Source of the DNA: JAJVID01 sp050247435
GTDB taxonomy: Bacteria; Acidobacteriota; Blastocatellia; RBC074
NCBI GenBank assembly: GCA_050247435.1
Contig: JBFWUF010000004.1
Span: 124,001-188,000 of the forward strand
Direction of reading: 5' to 3'
DNA: 64,000 nucleotides
Shown here: one piece after another, positions 1 through 9,807 of the stretch
Layout: the number at the start of each line of letters is the position of its first letter
Numbering within the stretch: the stretch's first letter is position 1
Program-made: the position numbers and the translations under genes
Notes under the pieces: generated by a model
The model's input: only the letters and a program-made list of their open reading frames with translations
What the model was told of the DNA's origin: nothing
Databases searched by the model: none

Positions 1-419
1 TCTTCGCCTTCGTTGAACGCGCGTCCGACCAGAGGCTCTACGCCCAGGACGGAAAAGAAATTGGCCGAGCCGCGCGCGCCCTGAATCCGCTCCGTCGCGT
101 CACGCCCGGTCAAAGTGAAACCGCCGCCCGTGTACGCCGCCACTCCCTCGAACGCCTGATTCTGCCGCCAGTCCAGAAAATCGGGATACGAAGCTTCGCG
201 CCTGGGAAAATTCTTCTGCGGAGTCATCTCCCACAAATGCGCCAGGCGATCAGGCTCGCGGTAAGGCAGCCCGCGCAACAACGCGGCGTTGACCACAGTG
301 AAAATCGCCGTGTTCGCGCCGATGCCCAGCGCCAGCGTAAGAACAGCGACGAAAGCAAAGCCGGGATTTTTCAACAGCGCCCGCGCGCCGAAGCGCAGGT
401 CTTGCCACAGGGTTTGCAT
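1..419 (-). CDS. FtsX/MacB-type ABC permease (ADOP family), N-terminal part, cut by window edge
   Basis: Only the first 139 codons lie in the window; the gene continues past position 1. It starts with MQTLWQDLRFGARALLKNPG and then the hydrophobic segment ending LALGIGANTAIF, the standard opening of acidobacterial duplicated permeases: a short cytoplasmic tail, first membrane helix, then the start of the periplasmic MacB-type core domain. The start ATG (419-417) has AGGAG six bases upstream. It lies 24 bp downstream of the next permease gene in the same direction, so the two are probably co-transcribed. By family it would be the membrane part of a MacB-like exporter or mechanotransmission complex. 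The substrate cannot be told. Confidence 0.85.
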   Translation of the reverse strand, partial: MQTLWQDLRFGARALLKNPGFAFVAVLTLALGIGANTAIFTVVNAALLRGLPYREPDRLAHLWEMTPQKNFPRREASYPDFLDWRQNQAFEGVAAYTGGGFTLTGRDATERIQGARGSANFFSVLGVEPLVGRAFNEGE

Positions 420-443
420 ACTTTTCTCCTGGTTGAAATTGAA

Positions 444-2861
444 TCATTCCGTGCGCAAAGCAATCATCGGAGCCACCTGCGTCGCCCGCCGCGCGGGAAT
501 CAAGCAGGCCAGCAGAGCTGCGGCTGCCAGGAATGCGGCTCCTCCAATAAAGGTCAGCGGGTCGGTTGGCCTCACTTCAAACAACATCGTCGCCAACAGC
601 CGCGTGACGGCGAAAGCTCCCGCGACGCCCAAGCCAATGCCGAGCAAGGTCAATTGCAAACCATAGCGCAGCATCAGCCGCATCACCTTTGCGCCGGTCG
701 CGCCCAGCGCCATGCGAATGCCGATTTCCTGCGTGCGTTGCGTGACGGCATACGCCATCACGCCGTAAATCCCGGTGAGCGCCAACACCAGCGCCGTCAG
801 TGCGAACGCGCCGAACAACACCAGGCTGAAACGCCGCTGATCGAATGACGCGGCAAAGACCTGGCGCAGCGTGCGGAATTCGAGCGGCGCGTCGGGTTGT
901 AATGACTGCATCGTTGCGCGCATCGGCGCCATCAGCGCGGACGCTTCGCCTTGCGCGCGCGCCACGACCGTGAAATCCGCCGTGCGGCGCGGGCGCTGCA
1001 AGTAATGCGCGTAAATCGTCGCCGTGACGGGTTCATCCAAACCATATTCGCGCACATCTCCGACGACGCCGACGATGTGCAGCAGGTTTTTGTATCCATC
1101 CATATTGCCGAATTGCAGCGTGCGCCCCAGTGGGTCTGCGTTGGGGAAGTAGCGTTGCGCCAGGCGCTGGCTGATGACGGCGGCGTGCGGCGCATTGGCG
1201 CTGTCGCCATCGCTGAAGAGCCTGCCGCGCAACAGCCGGATGCCCATGGCCGTGAAATAATCCCCGCCCACTACGCGATATTCAGCGTTGCCTTTCTGGT
1301 TCGAATCGTTGTCAATCAGGAACTGGCCGTCTGGGCCGCCCGTCATCGGCAGCGTGGAGACGCCGCCGACCGCCGTCACTCCGGGCAAGGCGCGCAACCG
1401 CTCGAACATCTGTTGATGCCCTTGCGCCAGTTGCTGCTGTTGCTCAAGCTCGGCTTCCGGTTTCGCCCAATTCGGCGACGGCACGGTAAAAGTCATTGTC
1501 ACGGCGCTTTCGGGTTGGAAGCCGGGATCAATCTGCAACAGCGTGCGCAAACTTTTCGCCAGCAGCCCCGCGCCAATCAGCAACACCAGCGTCAGCGCGA
1601 TTTGCGCGACGACCAACCCCGCGCGCAGCCGTTTGCTCACCGTGTGCGCCGACAAACCGCGCCCCGCTTCCGTCAATCCCGCGCGCAACACGCCCGCGCC
1701 GAACCGGAACGCGGGCACGCAACCGAGCGCCAGCGCGACCAGCGCCGACAGGCCGAACGCAAACGCAAGCACACGCCAGTTCATCGCAATCTCATTCGTG
1801 CGCGGCACATAGTCTTTGCTCAGTCCCACCAGCGCATCGAGACCCCAGATCGCCAGCAATACGCCCGCCGCCCCTGCGAACAAAGCCAGCAGCAGGTTTT
1901 CAGCCAGCAATTGCCGCAGCATGCGCCACCGCGTCGCGCCCAGCGCCGCGCGCACCGCGAACTCTTTCTGCCGCGCCGTCACGCGCGCGAGCAACAGGTT
2001 GGCGACGTTGGAACAGGCGACGAGCAGCAGGAATCCGACAGCGGCCAGCACTAGCGTCAACGTGCGCCGCACATCGCCGACCAGCGTTTCCCGCAAGGGC
2101 GTCGTGGTGATGTCAATCAGGTCAACGCCCTTGCCGTGTTCCTGCCGGAGTTGTTTGCCGATGGCGCTGATTTCGCGTTGCGCGCCAGCGAGCGCGACGC
2201 CATCTTTCAATCGGCCTAGCGCGCGCCAGTTGTGCGCGGTGCGCGAAGGCAGCGGCGCGATGACTTCGCTCGGCGTCCACAAATCCGTCTTCGGCGGAAA
2301 GCTGAAGCCGGGCGGCATCACGCCCACGACGGCGAAGCTGCTGTCATCCATGCGCAACTGCAATCCGCTCAGATCGCTTTTGCCGCCGAGTTGTTCCTGC
2401 CAGAAGGCATGACTGACGACGACGGCGGGCGCACCGTTCAGCCGGGCTTCTTCCGGCGTGAATCCGCGCCCGATGGCGGGCTGCGCGCCCATCACCTGAA
2501 AGAACTCGCGCGACACCCACACGGCTTGCCGCCGCACCGGTTCGCGCCCGCCCAGCACGGTCGTCACGCCGCCGCCGTATTTCACAATGGCTGTGAGGCT
2601 GTGCTGGCGCGCGCGCAAATCGTCCAGGTTCGGTTCGCCAAACTGAATCTTGTTGTGGCGCTCATTGAGTTCGTTGAGCGCGACGAGGCGGCCGGCAGCC
2701 GGGTATGGCAGCGGGCGCAACAGCACGGCGTCCACGATGCTGAAGATCGCCGTCGCCGCGCCGATGCCCAACGCCAGCGAGAATGCCGCCGCGAGTGTGA
2801 AAGCGGGGTTGGCGCGCAACCTGCGCGCGCCGTAGCGCAGGTCTTGCCATAACGATTCCAT
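444..2861 (-). CDS. FtsX/MacB-type ABC permease, ADOP family (805 aa)
   Basis: Full-length acidobacterial duplicated orphan permease. Order of parts: N-terminal tail MESLWQDLRYGARRL, first membrane helix with LALGIGAATAIFS, MacB-type periplasmic domain, a three-helix FtsX domain (about residues 265-390), then a second helix, second periplasmic domain and second FtsX domain ending near the C-terminus (GIRMALGATG region, final ALRTE). These proteins lack an ATPase domain and must pair with a separate MacB-like ATPase, such as the one at 13119-13808. I chose the ATG at 2861 because GGAGG lies seven bases upstream; an in-frame ATG at 2867 overlaps that ribosome site. Upstream, 181 bp separate it from the sulfatase gene. 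Confidence 0.9.
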   Translation of the reverse strand: MESLWQDLRYGARRLRANPAFTLAAAFSLALGIGAATAIFSIVDAVLLRPLPYPAAGRLVALNELNERHNKIQFGEPNLDDLRARQHSLTAIVKYGGGVTTVLGGREPVRRQAVWVSREFFQVMGAQPAIGRGFTPEEARLNGAPAVVVSHAFWQEQLGGKSDLSGLQLRMDDSSFAVVGVMPPGFSFPPKTDLWTPSEVIAPLPSRTAHNWRALGRLKDGVALAGAQREISAIGKQLRQEHGKGVDLIDITTTPLRETLVGDVRRTLTLVLAAVGFLLLVACSNVANLLLARVTARQKEFAVRAALGATRWRMLRQLLAENLLLALFAGAAGVLLAIWGLDALVGLSKDYVPRTNEIAMNWRVLAFAFGLSALVALALGCVPAFRFGAGVLRAGLTEAGRGLSAHTVSKRLRAGLVVAQIALTLVLLIGAGLLAKSLRTLLQIDPGFQPESAVTMTFTVPSPNWAKPEAELEQQQQLAQGHQQMFERLRALPGVTAVGGVSTLPMTGGPDGQFLIDNDSNQKGNAEYRVVGGDYFTAMGIRLLRGRLFSDGDSANAPHAAVISQRLAQRYFPNADPLGRTLQFGNMDGYKNLLHIVGVVGDVREYGLDEPVTATIYAHYLQRPRRTADFTVVARAQGEASALMAPMRATMQSLQPDAPLEFRTLRQVFAASFDQRRFSLVLFGAFALTALVLALTGIYGVMAYAVTQRTQEIGIRMALGATGAKVMRLMLRYGLQLTLLGIGLGVAGAFAVTRLLATMLFEVRPTDPLTFIGGAAFLAAAALLACLIPARRATQVAPMIALRTE

Positions 2862-3042
2862 TCGCATTCCTCCTTTGCGTTCGAGCAACCCGACTGCCGC
2901 AGCGTGCGGTTGCCAGCGACGTTACGCGGCTCAATTCGCATTCGAGCAAGCGCCAGTCGTGGCTTTGTACCGTGCGCGGATGGCGTGCGAAACCTCGCCG
3001 TCGAGACTTCAGCCAGTCTGCCGGTGTCACGAGTCTGCATCA

Positions 3043-4434
3043 TCATTGGAGCGGCGCCGGCCAAGGCGCATTGACCGATTGAAGCCACCGGAGCAAATCA
3101 TTCAGTAACTCATCGCGCTCCCGCTGGTTCAGGGCCGGCAGAGTGAAGCGCTCACCAATATCTGACTCGATGTGATAAAGCTCGACGGCGTTATTTGTCG
3201 TCAGCTTTTCGCGCCCGCCGTCGAGGAGCCATTCCTCGTGATAAAGAAGCAGCTTCCATTCGCCCTTGCGAATCACACTTACCGGACGCGTGCGAAACAC
3301 AGCATCGCGTCCGCGCATCACGGGAACATCCAGGTAGCCGGGAAAGTGCCAGAAGATCGCTTGACGCTTCAGCTTGCCGCTGCCTTTGAACAATGGCAGC
3401 AGGCTTTCGCCATCGAGCGTTTTGCCTTCAGGAATGCCTGCGCCCGCCGCGGCTAAAAAAGTGGGATAGAGGTCAACGTTATGAATCGGCGCCGCATTGC
3501 TGCCCGCTTTGATGACGCCCGGCCAATAAGCGAGGAAAGGTACGCGGATGCCACCTTCGTAATAAGCGCCTTTATTGCCGCGCAACGGCTCTTGAGACGA
3601 TTGCCGGGTTCCGCCGTTGTCCGACGTAAAAATAAACAACGTGTTTTTATCGAGGCCGAGTTCCTTGAGCCTGGCGAGCAACTGCCCTACGCCGTCATCG
3701 AGATCGTAAAGGCACGCGGCGTACAACGCGTTCTGGTGTTGCGCGCCGGCCGGCTTCGCTTTGAATTTGGCGAGCGAAGCAGGGCGCGCTTCGAGCGCGG
3801 TGTGAATCGCGTGATGCGCAACGTAAGCGAAAAACGGTTTGTCCTTGTTCTGTTCGATGAAACTGATTGCGGCTCTGGTGAGTGAGTAAATGCCTTTCGG
3901 GTCTCCCGGTTCATCGCGGCGCTGATTGGGATTGGGGCGCGAATCGAATACGACATCGAAGCCTTGCGCTTTCGGCGCGGCCCCTTCCGGGCCGCCCAGG
4001 TGCCACTTGCCGAAAATGCCCGTCGCGTAACCTGCCGCTTTCAACGCTTCAGCCATCGTCACCTGCGCTGGCGCAAGCCCGCTCTTGTTCGGAATCGGTT
4101 CCAGCCGCATCAACGCGGCAGGGCCGCGTTTGGTGTTGCCTACGGCATAAACGCCGTGGCGCGGGCTGTATTGCCCTGACAACAACACCGCGCGACTCGG
4201 CGCGCAATTGCCCGCGCCAGCATAAGCCTGCGTGAAAACCATTCCGGCTTTTGCCAACCGATCCAGATTCGGCGTCTCGTAAAAATCCGTGCCTTGCCAA
4301 CCGACATCTTTCCAACCCAAATCATCCGCCAGCACCAGTACGATGTTAGGACGTTGACGCGGCTGCGCGGCGACCAGCAAGGCGGCTGCCAGCAACCATA
4401 AAACTGCCTGAAAAATTGCGCGAAAGTTCATCAT
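3043..4434 (-). CDS. secreted sulfatase (type I, formylglycine-dependent)
   Basis: A 463-residue arylsulfatase-family hydrolase. An N-terminal hydrophobic signal (residues 4-23, LWLLAAALLVAA) is followed by PNIVLVLADDLG, whose paired Asp residues bind the metal ion. The core sulfatase signature Cys77-Ala-Pro79-Ser80-Arg81 is intact, so Cys77 should be converted to formylglycine by a maturase encoded elsewhere. GKWHLG and TSDNGG motifs are also present. It should remove sulfate esters in the periplasm or outside the cell. The start at 4434 (MMNF) has GGGAGG six bases upstream. The gene sits 19 bp after an ADOP permease and ahead of two more, an unusual position for a sulfatase. The substrate is unknown. 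Confidence 0.92.
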   Translation of the reverse strand: MMNFRAIFQAVLWLLAAALLVAAQPRQRPNIVLVLADDLGWKDVGWQGTDFYETPNLDRLAKAGMVFTQAYAGAGNCAPSRAVLLSGQYSPRHGVYAVGNTKRGPAALMRLEPIPNKSGLAPAQVTMAEALKAAGYATGIFGKWHLGGPEGAAPKAQGFDVVFDSRPNPNQRRDEPGDPKGIYSLTRAAISFIEQNKDKPFFAYVAHHAIHTALEARPASLAKFKAKPAGAQHQNALYAACLYDLDDGVGQLLARLKELGLDKNTLFIFTSDNGGTRQSSQEPLRGNKGAYYEGGIRVPFLAYWPGVIKAGSNAAPIHNVDLYPTFLAAAGAGIPEGKTLDGESLLPLFKGSGKLKRQAIFWHFPGYLDVPVMRGRDAVFRTRPVSVIRKGEWKLLLYHEEWLLDGGREKLTTNNAVELYHIESDIGERFTLPALNQRERDELLNDLLRWLQSVNAPWPAPLQ

Positions 4435-4453
4435 AGTTTTCCTCCCATGGTAG

Positions 4454-6913
4454 TTACTCACTGCGCAAGGCAATCATCGGGTCCACCTTCGTCGCCCGCC
4501 TCGCCGGAATCCAGCACGCCAGCAGCGCGACAACCGTCAGCAACAGCGCGATCACGGCATAGGTGGTGAAGTCGGTCGCGCTCACTTCAAACAAAAGATT
4601 CGCCATCACGCGAGTCAAGGCCACGGACACGAGCAAACCCAGGCCGACTCCCAGCAGCGCGAGCTTCATTCCCTGGCCCACCACCAGCTTCAACACATCG
4701 CTCGCCTGCGCTCCCAGAGCCATTCGCAAACCGACCTCGCGCGCGCGTTGAGCGACGGAGTACGACATCACGCCGTAAAGCCCGACGGCGGCCAACGTCA
4801 ACGCCACGCCAGCGAACAGCCCGATCAACTGCAAATTGAAACGCTGTTGCCATAGCGTATCGGTGACGACCTGATCCATAGCCATGACATTTGAGACCGG
4901 CAGGTTGCGGTCGAGCGCCCTGACTACCTCTTGCGCCGCTGTGGCCAGACTTTGCGGCTCGACGGAAGTGCGAACGGCCAGCGTCATTGAGGCGAAATGT
5001 CTGGCGGTTCCTAAGTAAAAGCCCCCGCTCTGTTGGAATGGCAGGTAAATTTCGTTCGACGGCGCGTCCGTCCAACTACCCTGTTTGACGTCCTTCACCA
5101 CGCCGACCACTGTGAGCCATTGCGGCGCCCGCGTGTTGTCGCGCGGGTCGTCTAGCGTGACGCGTTTGCCGATGGGGTCTTCCGAGGGCCAATGACGCCG
5201 GGCCAGCGTCTCGTTGAGGATGATGACGCCGGGCGCGTTTGGAGTATCGTGCTCGGTGAAATCGCGCCCCGCGCGCAAGCCGATTCCCATCGCCCGAAAG
5301 TAATCCGGGCGGCTGACGCGGAAAGTGACTTCGATGCCCTCTCCCGGCGGCGGCAACGGGCGGCCTTCAATCGTCAGCGCTCTCCCCCACACATCGCCAG
5401 CCAGCGGCAGGTGATTGATCGCGCTCGCCGATTCAACTCCCGGCAAGGCTTTCAACCGATCCTCCAATTGCCGGTAAAACGATTCTCGCGTCGGCCCGAC
5501 GTATTGTGCTGCGCCAGCCAGCGAAACCGTCATCGTCAACAGGTTGCGAGGATTGAATCCAGGATCAACGGATTGCAGCTTCAAAAAACTATTCATCAAC
5601 AATCCTGCGCCGATCAAGGTCACAAGCGCCAGGGCGAGTTCGGCGACAACCAACGTTTCGCGCAAACGGCGACGCCCACCAGCCGAGCCTCGCCCGCTCT
5701 CTTTGAGCGTTTGGTTCAAGTCGGGTTTTGACGCCGCAAGCGCAGGCGCAAGTCCGAAGATTATACTGGCGGCGACTGAGACTGTAATCGTGAACGCGAG
5801 CGCCACCGCGTCAATCTTGATTTCACTCAAACGCGGCAAGCGCACGCTGAAGCTACTGGCGTTGCCCGCCAGCAACGTCGTCAGCCAATCAACGCCCCAC
5901 ACGGCCAGCAGGATTCCAACAACCGCGCCGCCCAAGCTGAGCAACAAACTCTCGGTCAGCAATTGCCTGATGATGCGCCATCGGCTGGCGCCAAGCGCCA
6001 AGCGTACGGCGGTTTCCGAAGCCCGCATCGCCGCGCGCGCGAGCAGCAAACAGGCCACATTCGCACAGGCGATCAACAGCACGAATGCGACGGCCCCGGA
6101 CAAAACCAGTAGCGCCAGCCGCACATTTCCGACCACTTTCTCATTCAACGTGTCTACGCGGATGTTGAGTCCGGCGTTGGCTTCCGGGTAAGCCAGCGCG
6201 AGCCGCTTGTTCATCGCGTCAATTTCCACTTGCGCCTGCTGCAACGTCACACCCGGTTTGAGCCTCGCAAACACGCGCAATGAATTGCCCCCGCGACTGG
6301 TCGCGCGCGGGCGCAGATCGAGCGGCGTCCACATCTCAGCGCGCGTTGACCAGAAGGGCGGGAATTGGAACTGCGGCTGCATCACGCCGACCACTGTGTA
6401 ACTTTCGCCGCTCAATAAAATCTGCCGTCCGATGATTTTCTGATCGCCGCCAAACGCGCGCTGCCAGAGCTTATGACTCAGCACAAGCACGTGATCTTTG
6501 CCCGGCTGGTAATCATCCGCTTGCAGCGTACGTCCCAACAGCGGCAGCTCACCTAGCAACTGAAAAAGCCCTTCGCCCATCCGCAGCCCGCTGATCGCTT
6601 CCGGCCTGTCACTACCCGTCAACGTGCCGCCCCATGCTTCCGCCGCCGCCATCTGCGCGAAGCTCTGGCTGCCCGAACGAAAATCCAAAAAGTTCGCGGG
6701 CGAAACCGGCCCTCGCCCATCGTTCAAGAGCGTCACGATCCGCTCAGGCTCCTGATAAGCCAGCGGGCGCAGCAGCACGCCGTTGACGACGCTGAAAATC
6801 GCCGTGTTTGCGCCGATGCCCAAACCGAGCGTGATGACAGCGATCAATGTGAAGCCGGGGTTCTTCAAAAACATTCGCGCGCTGAAGCGCAGGTCTTGCC
6901 AAAGTGTTTGCAT
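4454..6913 (-). CDS. FtsX/MacB-type ABC permease, ADOP family (819 aa)
   Basis: Same architecture as its neighbours: MQTLWQDLRFSARMFLKNPG, LGLGIGANTAIFS in helix 1, periplasmic MacB-like domain, FtsX domain (VAFVLLIACANVACLLLARA), second periplasmic domain, and a second FtsX domain ending DPMIALRSE. The open frame extends 81 codons further upstream. I chose ATG 6913 because family members begin with MQxL and GGAAGGG precedes this ATG by three bases. The stop is 19 bp before the sulfatase start, suggesting co-transcription. An 8-bp inverted repeat, AAGTTGAT at 6969-6976 with ATCAACTT at 7002-7009, lies 56 bp upstream of the start and could be an operator or leader hairpin. Confidence 0.9.
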   Translation of the reverse strand: MQTLWQDLRFSARMFLKNPGFTLIAVITLGLGIGANTAIFSVVNGVLLRPLAYQEPERIVTLLNDGRGPVSPANFLDFRSGSQSFAQMAAAEAWGGTLTGSDRPEAISGLRMGEGLFQLLGELPLLGRTLQADDYQPGKDHVLVLSHKLWQRAFGGDQKIIGRQILLSGESYTVVGVMQPQFQFPPFWSTRAEMWTPLDLRPRATSRGGNSLRVFARLKPGVTLQQAQVEIDAMNKRLALAYPEANAGLNIRVDTLNEKVVGNVRLALLVLSGAVAFVLLIACANVACLLLARAAMRASETAVRLALGASRWRIIRQLLTESLLLSLGGAVVGILLAVWGVDWLTTLLAGNASSFSVRLPRLSEIKIDAVALAFTITVSVAASIIFGLAPALAASKPDLNQTLKESGRGSAGGRRRLRETLVVAELALALVTLIGAGLLMNSFLKLQSVDPGFNPRNLLTMTVSLAGAAQYVGPTRESFYRQLEDRLKALPGVESASAINHLPLAGDVWGRALTIEGRPLPPPGEGIEVTFRVSRPDYFRAMGIGLRAGRDFTEHDTPNAPGVIILNETLARRHWPSEDPIGKRVTLDDPRDNTRAPQWLTVVGVVKDVKQGSWTDAPSNEIYLPFQQSGGFYLGTARHFASMTLAVRTSVEPQSLATAAQEVVRALDRNLPVSNVMAMDQVVTDTLWQQRFNLQLIGLFAGVALTLAAVGLYGVMSYSVAQRAREVGLRMALGAQASDVLKLVVGQGMKLALLGVGLGLLVSVALTRVMANLLFEVSATDFTTYAVIALLLTVVALLACWIPARRATKVDPMIALRSE

Positions 6914-7290
6914 AATCCCTTCCAAAAAGTTGTCGGTTGATAACCAGGCGGAAACAGAAAACCGCGTGAAGTTGATAGCCAAATCCCGTGCCATCGCGGC
7001 GATCAACTTAAATCGTCCAGAGATTATGGTTTGGCTGTGCGTCACGTCAGCCGCCGTGACGGCGCTTGTGCGATTGTGGGACTGAGCAATCCCAAAAACG
7101 CGCTTCAGGGCGCGGGCGGGATCACAAGCAACGATGAACCCAATTGAGCAAGCCACTCGGCGCCTTCAATTCCCAGCGGGTCTTTTGCGGCGCCGGTCTA
7201 AACTCAAACCATCGCTATGCGACGAAAAACGCCGCCTTAGCAGGCAGAGATTTGACCTTCACAGTCAGGCAACCAACACACCTGCGCGGC
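6914..7290. other. intergenic region with small inverted repeats
   Basis: A 377-bp spacer between two permease genes on the minus strand. I see no convincing gene. It contains the 8-bp inverted repeat AAGTTGAT/ATCAACTT (6969-6976, 7002-7009) and a 6-bp one GTCACG/CGTGAC (7041-7046, 7055-7060). Both lie upstream of the 4454-6913 permease and could be regulatory. Confidence 0.4.
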
Positions 7291-9735
7291 TCATTCATAT
7301 CTCAAAGCGACCATCGGGTCGGTCTTCATCGCTCTTCGCGCCGGGAAGTAGCAGGCCAGGAACGCGACAATCGTGAGCAGCAACGTCACGCCCGCGAACG
7401 TCAGTGTGTCAACCGCGCTCACGTTGTAAAGCAGAGTTGAGAGGAAGCGTGTTCCGATCAAAGCCAGCGCAAGCCCGGCCGCCGCGCCGATCAACGTCAA
7501 CCGCAGTCCATGTCCGACCACGAGCTTGAAAATCTCCTTTGCGCTCGCGCCAAGAGCCATGCGGATGCCGATCTCGCGCGTGCGCTGGCTGACCGAGTAA
7601 GACATCACGCCGAATATGCCAATCGCCGCCAGCGTCAAAGCCAGCAGGCCGAAAGCAGCCAGCAACGCGGCGACGGCGCGCGCCGGGAAAAGCGACAGAT
7701 TCATGTGCTCGGTCAGCGTTTTGACATTGGTCACCGGCAGATTCGGATCGAGGTTCCGGAACTCGCCGCGAATCGCGCCGATCACCGTTTCCGGATTGGC
7801 GGTTGTTCGCGCGATCAGCGTGTTGAACGCAAGCTGATTGCCGATTGGGAACCACACAAACGACTGCGGCTCTTCGCCGATGCTCCAATACTTGCCGTCT
7901 TTCGCCACGCCGACAATCTGCCAGGGCTGCTTTTCAGGCGAAGTTCGGAACTGTTTACCGAGCGCGGTTTCGTTGGGATTCGCGCCTGGGAAGAATTTGC
8001 GGGCGAAGGTTTCATTGACGACGACTGAGCGCGTCTTCCCTTCCTGATCCTGCTCATTCAGCTCGCGTCCGGCCACGAGCGGCGTGCCGATAGTCTCGAA
8101 ATACTTCAACCCGACACTGGCGTTCATCGCGGTCGGAGCGTTGACCCCGCGCTCCTGCTGCTGGCCTTCGATCAGAATCGCCGTGCCGTTGTAGTTCATG
8201 CTGAGCGGCATAAAGTCGGTGATCGAAGCTGATCTCACGCCGGGCAGCGACTCTATGCGATTGGTCAACTGCTTGCGCAACTGCGCGCCCGCGTCGGTCT
8301 GGTAGCCTTGCAGACTCAGATCGAAGTTCATCATCAGCGCGTTTTCGGGATTGAAGCCGGGATTCATCGCGCGCAGTTGTTGCAAGGCCCTGAGCGTCAA
8401 GCCAGCGGCGACCAGCAGAAGCAGCGACACGGCGATTTGCGCCACGACCAGGCCATTTCGCAGCAGCGAGCGGCGAACGCCCGATTGCGACGCGACGTCT
8501 TTGAGCGCCGGAACCAGATCGGTCCTGGTCGCTTGCAGCGCTGGAACCAACCCGAACAGCACTCCGGTCACGACCGAAACGAACATCGAAAAGATCAACA
8601 CTCGCCAATCCACGCTCAGTTCCAGCGTGATTGGAATATCAACTGGCGGCTTCAATCCAATGATCAAATCAATGATCCACCTGGCCAGCGCCACACCGAC
8701 CAGTCCGCCCGCAACAGCCAGCATCACGCTTTCGGTCAAAAGCTGCCGGACGATGCGCCAGCGGCCGGCGCCGATGGAAAGCCGGATGGCGATTTCCTTG
8801 CTCCGTTCGGTTGCGCGCGCCAACAGCAGGTTCGCCAGATTCACGCAGGCGATCAACAAGACCAGCGCGACCAAGCCCATCAACGCGGCTGAAACGCCGA
8901 GCATCTGGCTCCGAACCTGAGGCAGGATGAAGCCGGGCGGCGTGACTTGAATCCTCATGCCTTCGTTGTCGTTGGGAAAGTCTTTGGCCAATCGCCCCGC
9001 GAGCATGTTGAACGAAGATTCGGCTTGCGCTGTAGTGACGCCGGACTTGAGCCGCCCGACCAGGAAAAGGTTCTGCACGCCGCGCGCGTCAAGGTAATCA
9101 TTCTCCGGCTCGATCCACTTCTGCATTGCGAACGGCACAAAGACTTCCGGAGTGTAAATGACTTCCGTGCCTTTGAACCCGGCGGGCGCCACGCCGATGA
9201 CTTTGAACTTTTTGCCGTTAATCAGAATGTCGCTGTCAACGACCGACGGATCGCCGCCGAACCGCGTCTGCCAGAGCGAGTGACTGATCACCGCGACCGG
9301 ATGCGACAACCGCGTCTTGTCCTCTTCGGGCAGGAATGTCCGCCCAACAGCGGGCTTCACGCCGAGAGTGTCGAAATAGTTGCCCGAAACCAGATAGCCC
9401 CAGACCTTCTCGTTATTGCCGCTCCGGCTCAAACTCATCGGCGCGAAACGATAGGCCAGCAGCCCCGATAGGACTTCGTTACGATCCCGGAAATCAACAT
9501 AGTTGGGATAGGAATGCGCGGAGAATTGCCCGTCCTTTCCCATAGCCGAGATCGCGACGACCTGTTCGGAATTTGCCACAGGCAGTGGGCGGAACAAAAT
9601 CATGTTGACCAGACTGAAAATCGCCGTGTTCGCGCCGATGCCCAGCGCGAGCGAAAGGACGGCTATGACGGCGAAGCCCGGCGTTTTGATCAAACGGCGA
9701 AGGCCGAAACGTAAGTCCTGAACCAAAGTTTCCAT
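7291..9735 (-). CDS. FtsX/MacB-type ABC permease, ADOP family (814 aa)
   Basis: Begins METLVQDLRFGLRRLIKTPG with LALGIGANTAIFS in the first helix. Two MacB-type periplasmic domains alternate with two FtsX domains (ALVLLIACVNLANLLLARA in the first; GIRMALGASAKEI before the last helices), ending DPMVALRYE. Start ATG 9735 has AGGAGG just upstream (GGAGGAGCAATG). It reads away from the Uma2 gene at 9808, leaving a 72-bp divergent promoter region. The second periplasmic domain differs strongly from those of its neighbours, as expected if paralogues see different partners or substrates. No ATPase is encoded beside it. Confidence 0.9.
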   Translation of the reverse strand: METLVQDLRFGLRRLIKTPGFAVIAVLSLALGIGANTAIFSLVNMILFRPLPVANSEQVVAISAMGKDGQFSAHSYPNYVDFRDRNEVLSGLLAYRFAPMSLSRSGNNEKVWGYLVSGNYFDTLGVKPAVGRTFLPEEDKTRLSHPVAVISHSLWQTRFGGDPSVVDSDILINGKKFKVIGVAPAGFKGTEVIYTPEVFVPFAMQKWIEPENDYLDARGVQNLFLVGRLKSGVTTAQAESSFNMLAGRLAKDFPNDNEGMRIQVTPPGFILPQVRSQMLGVSAALMGLVALVLLIACVNLANLLLARATERSKEIAIRLSIGAGRWRIVRQLLTESVMLAVAGGLVGVALARWIIDLIIGLKPPVDIPITLELSVDWRVLIFSMFVSVVTGVLFGLVPALQATRTDLVPALKDVASQSGVRRSLLRNGLVVAQIAVSLLLLVAAGLTLRALQQLRAMNPGFNPENALMMNFDLSLQGYQTDAGAQLRKQLTNRIESLPGVRSASITDFMPLSMNYNGTAILIEGQQQERGVNAPTAMNASVGLKYFETIGTPLVAGRELNEQDQEGKTRSVVVNETFARKFFPGANPNETALGKQFRTSPEKQPWQIVGVAKDGKYWSIGEEPQSFVWFPIGNQLAFNTLIARTTANPETVIGAIRGEFRNLDPNLPVTNVKTLTEHMNLSLFPARAVAALLAAFGLLALTLAAIGIFGVMSYSVSQRTREIGIRMALGASAKEIFKLVVGHGLRLTLIGAAAGLALALIGTRFLSTLLYNVSAVDTLTFAGVTLLLTIVAFLACYFPARRAMKTDPMVALRYE

Positions 9736-9807
9736 TGCTCCTCCTGACTGCGTTAGAATGAGGCTGCGTTTTCAAGCTGAACCAATTTGCCAAACCGAGA
9801 GTTACTT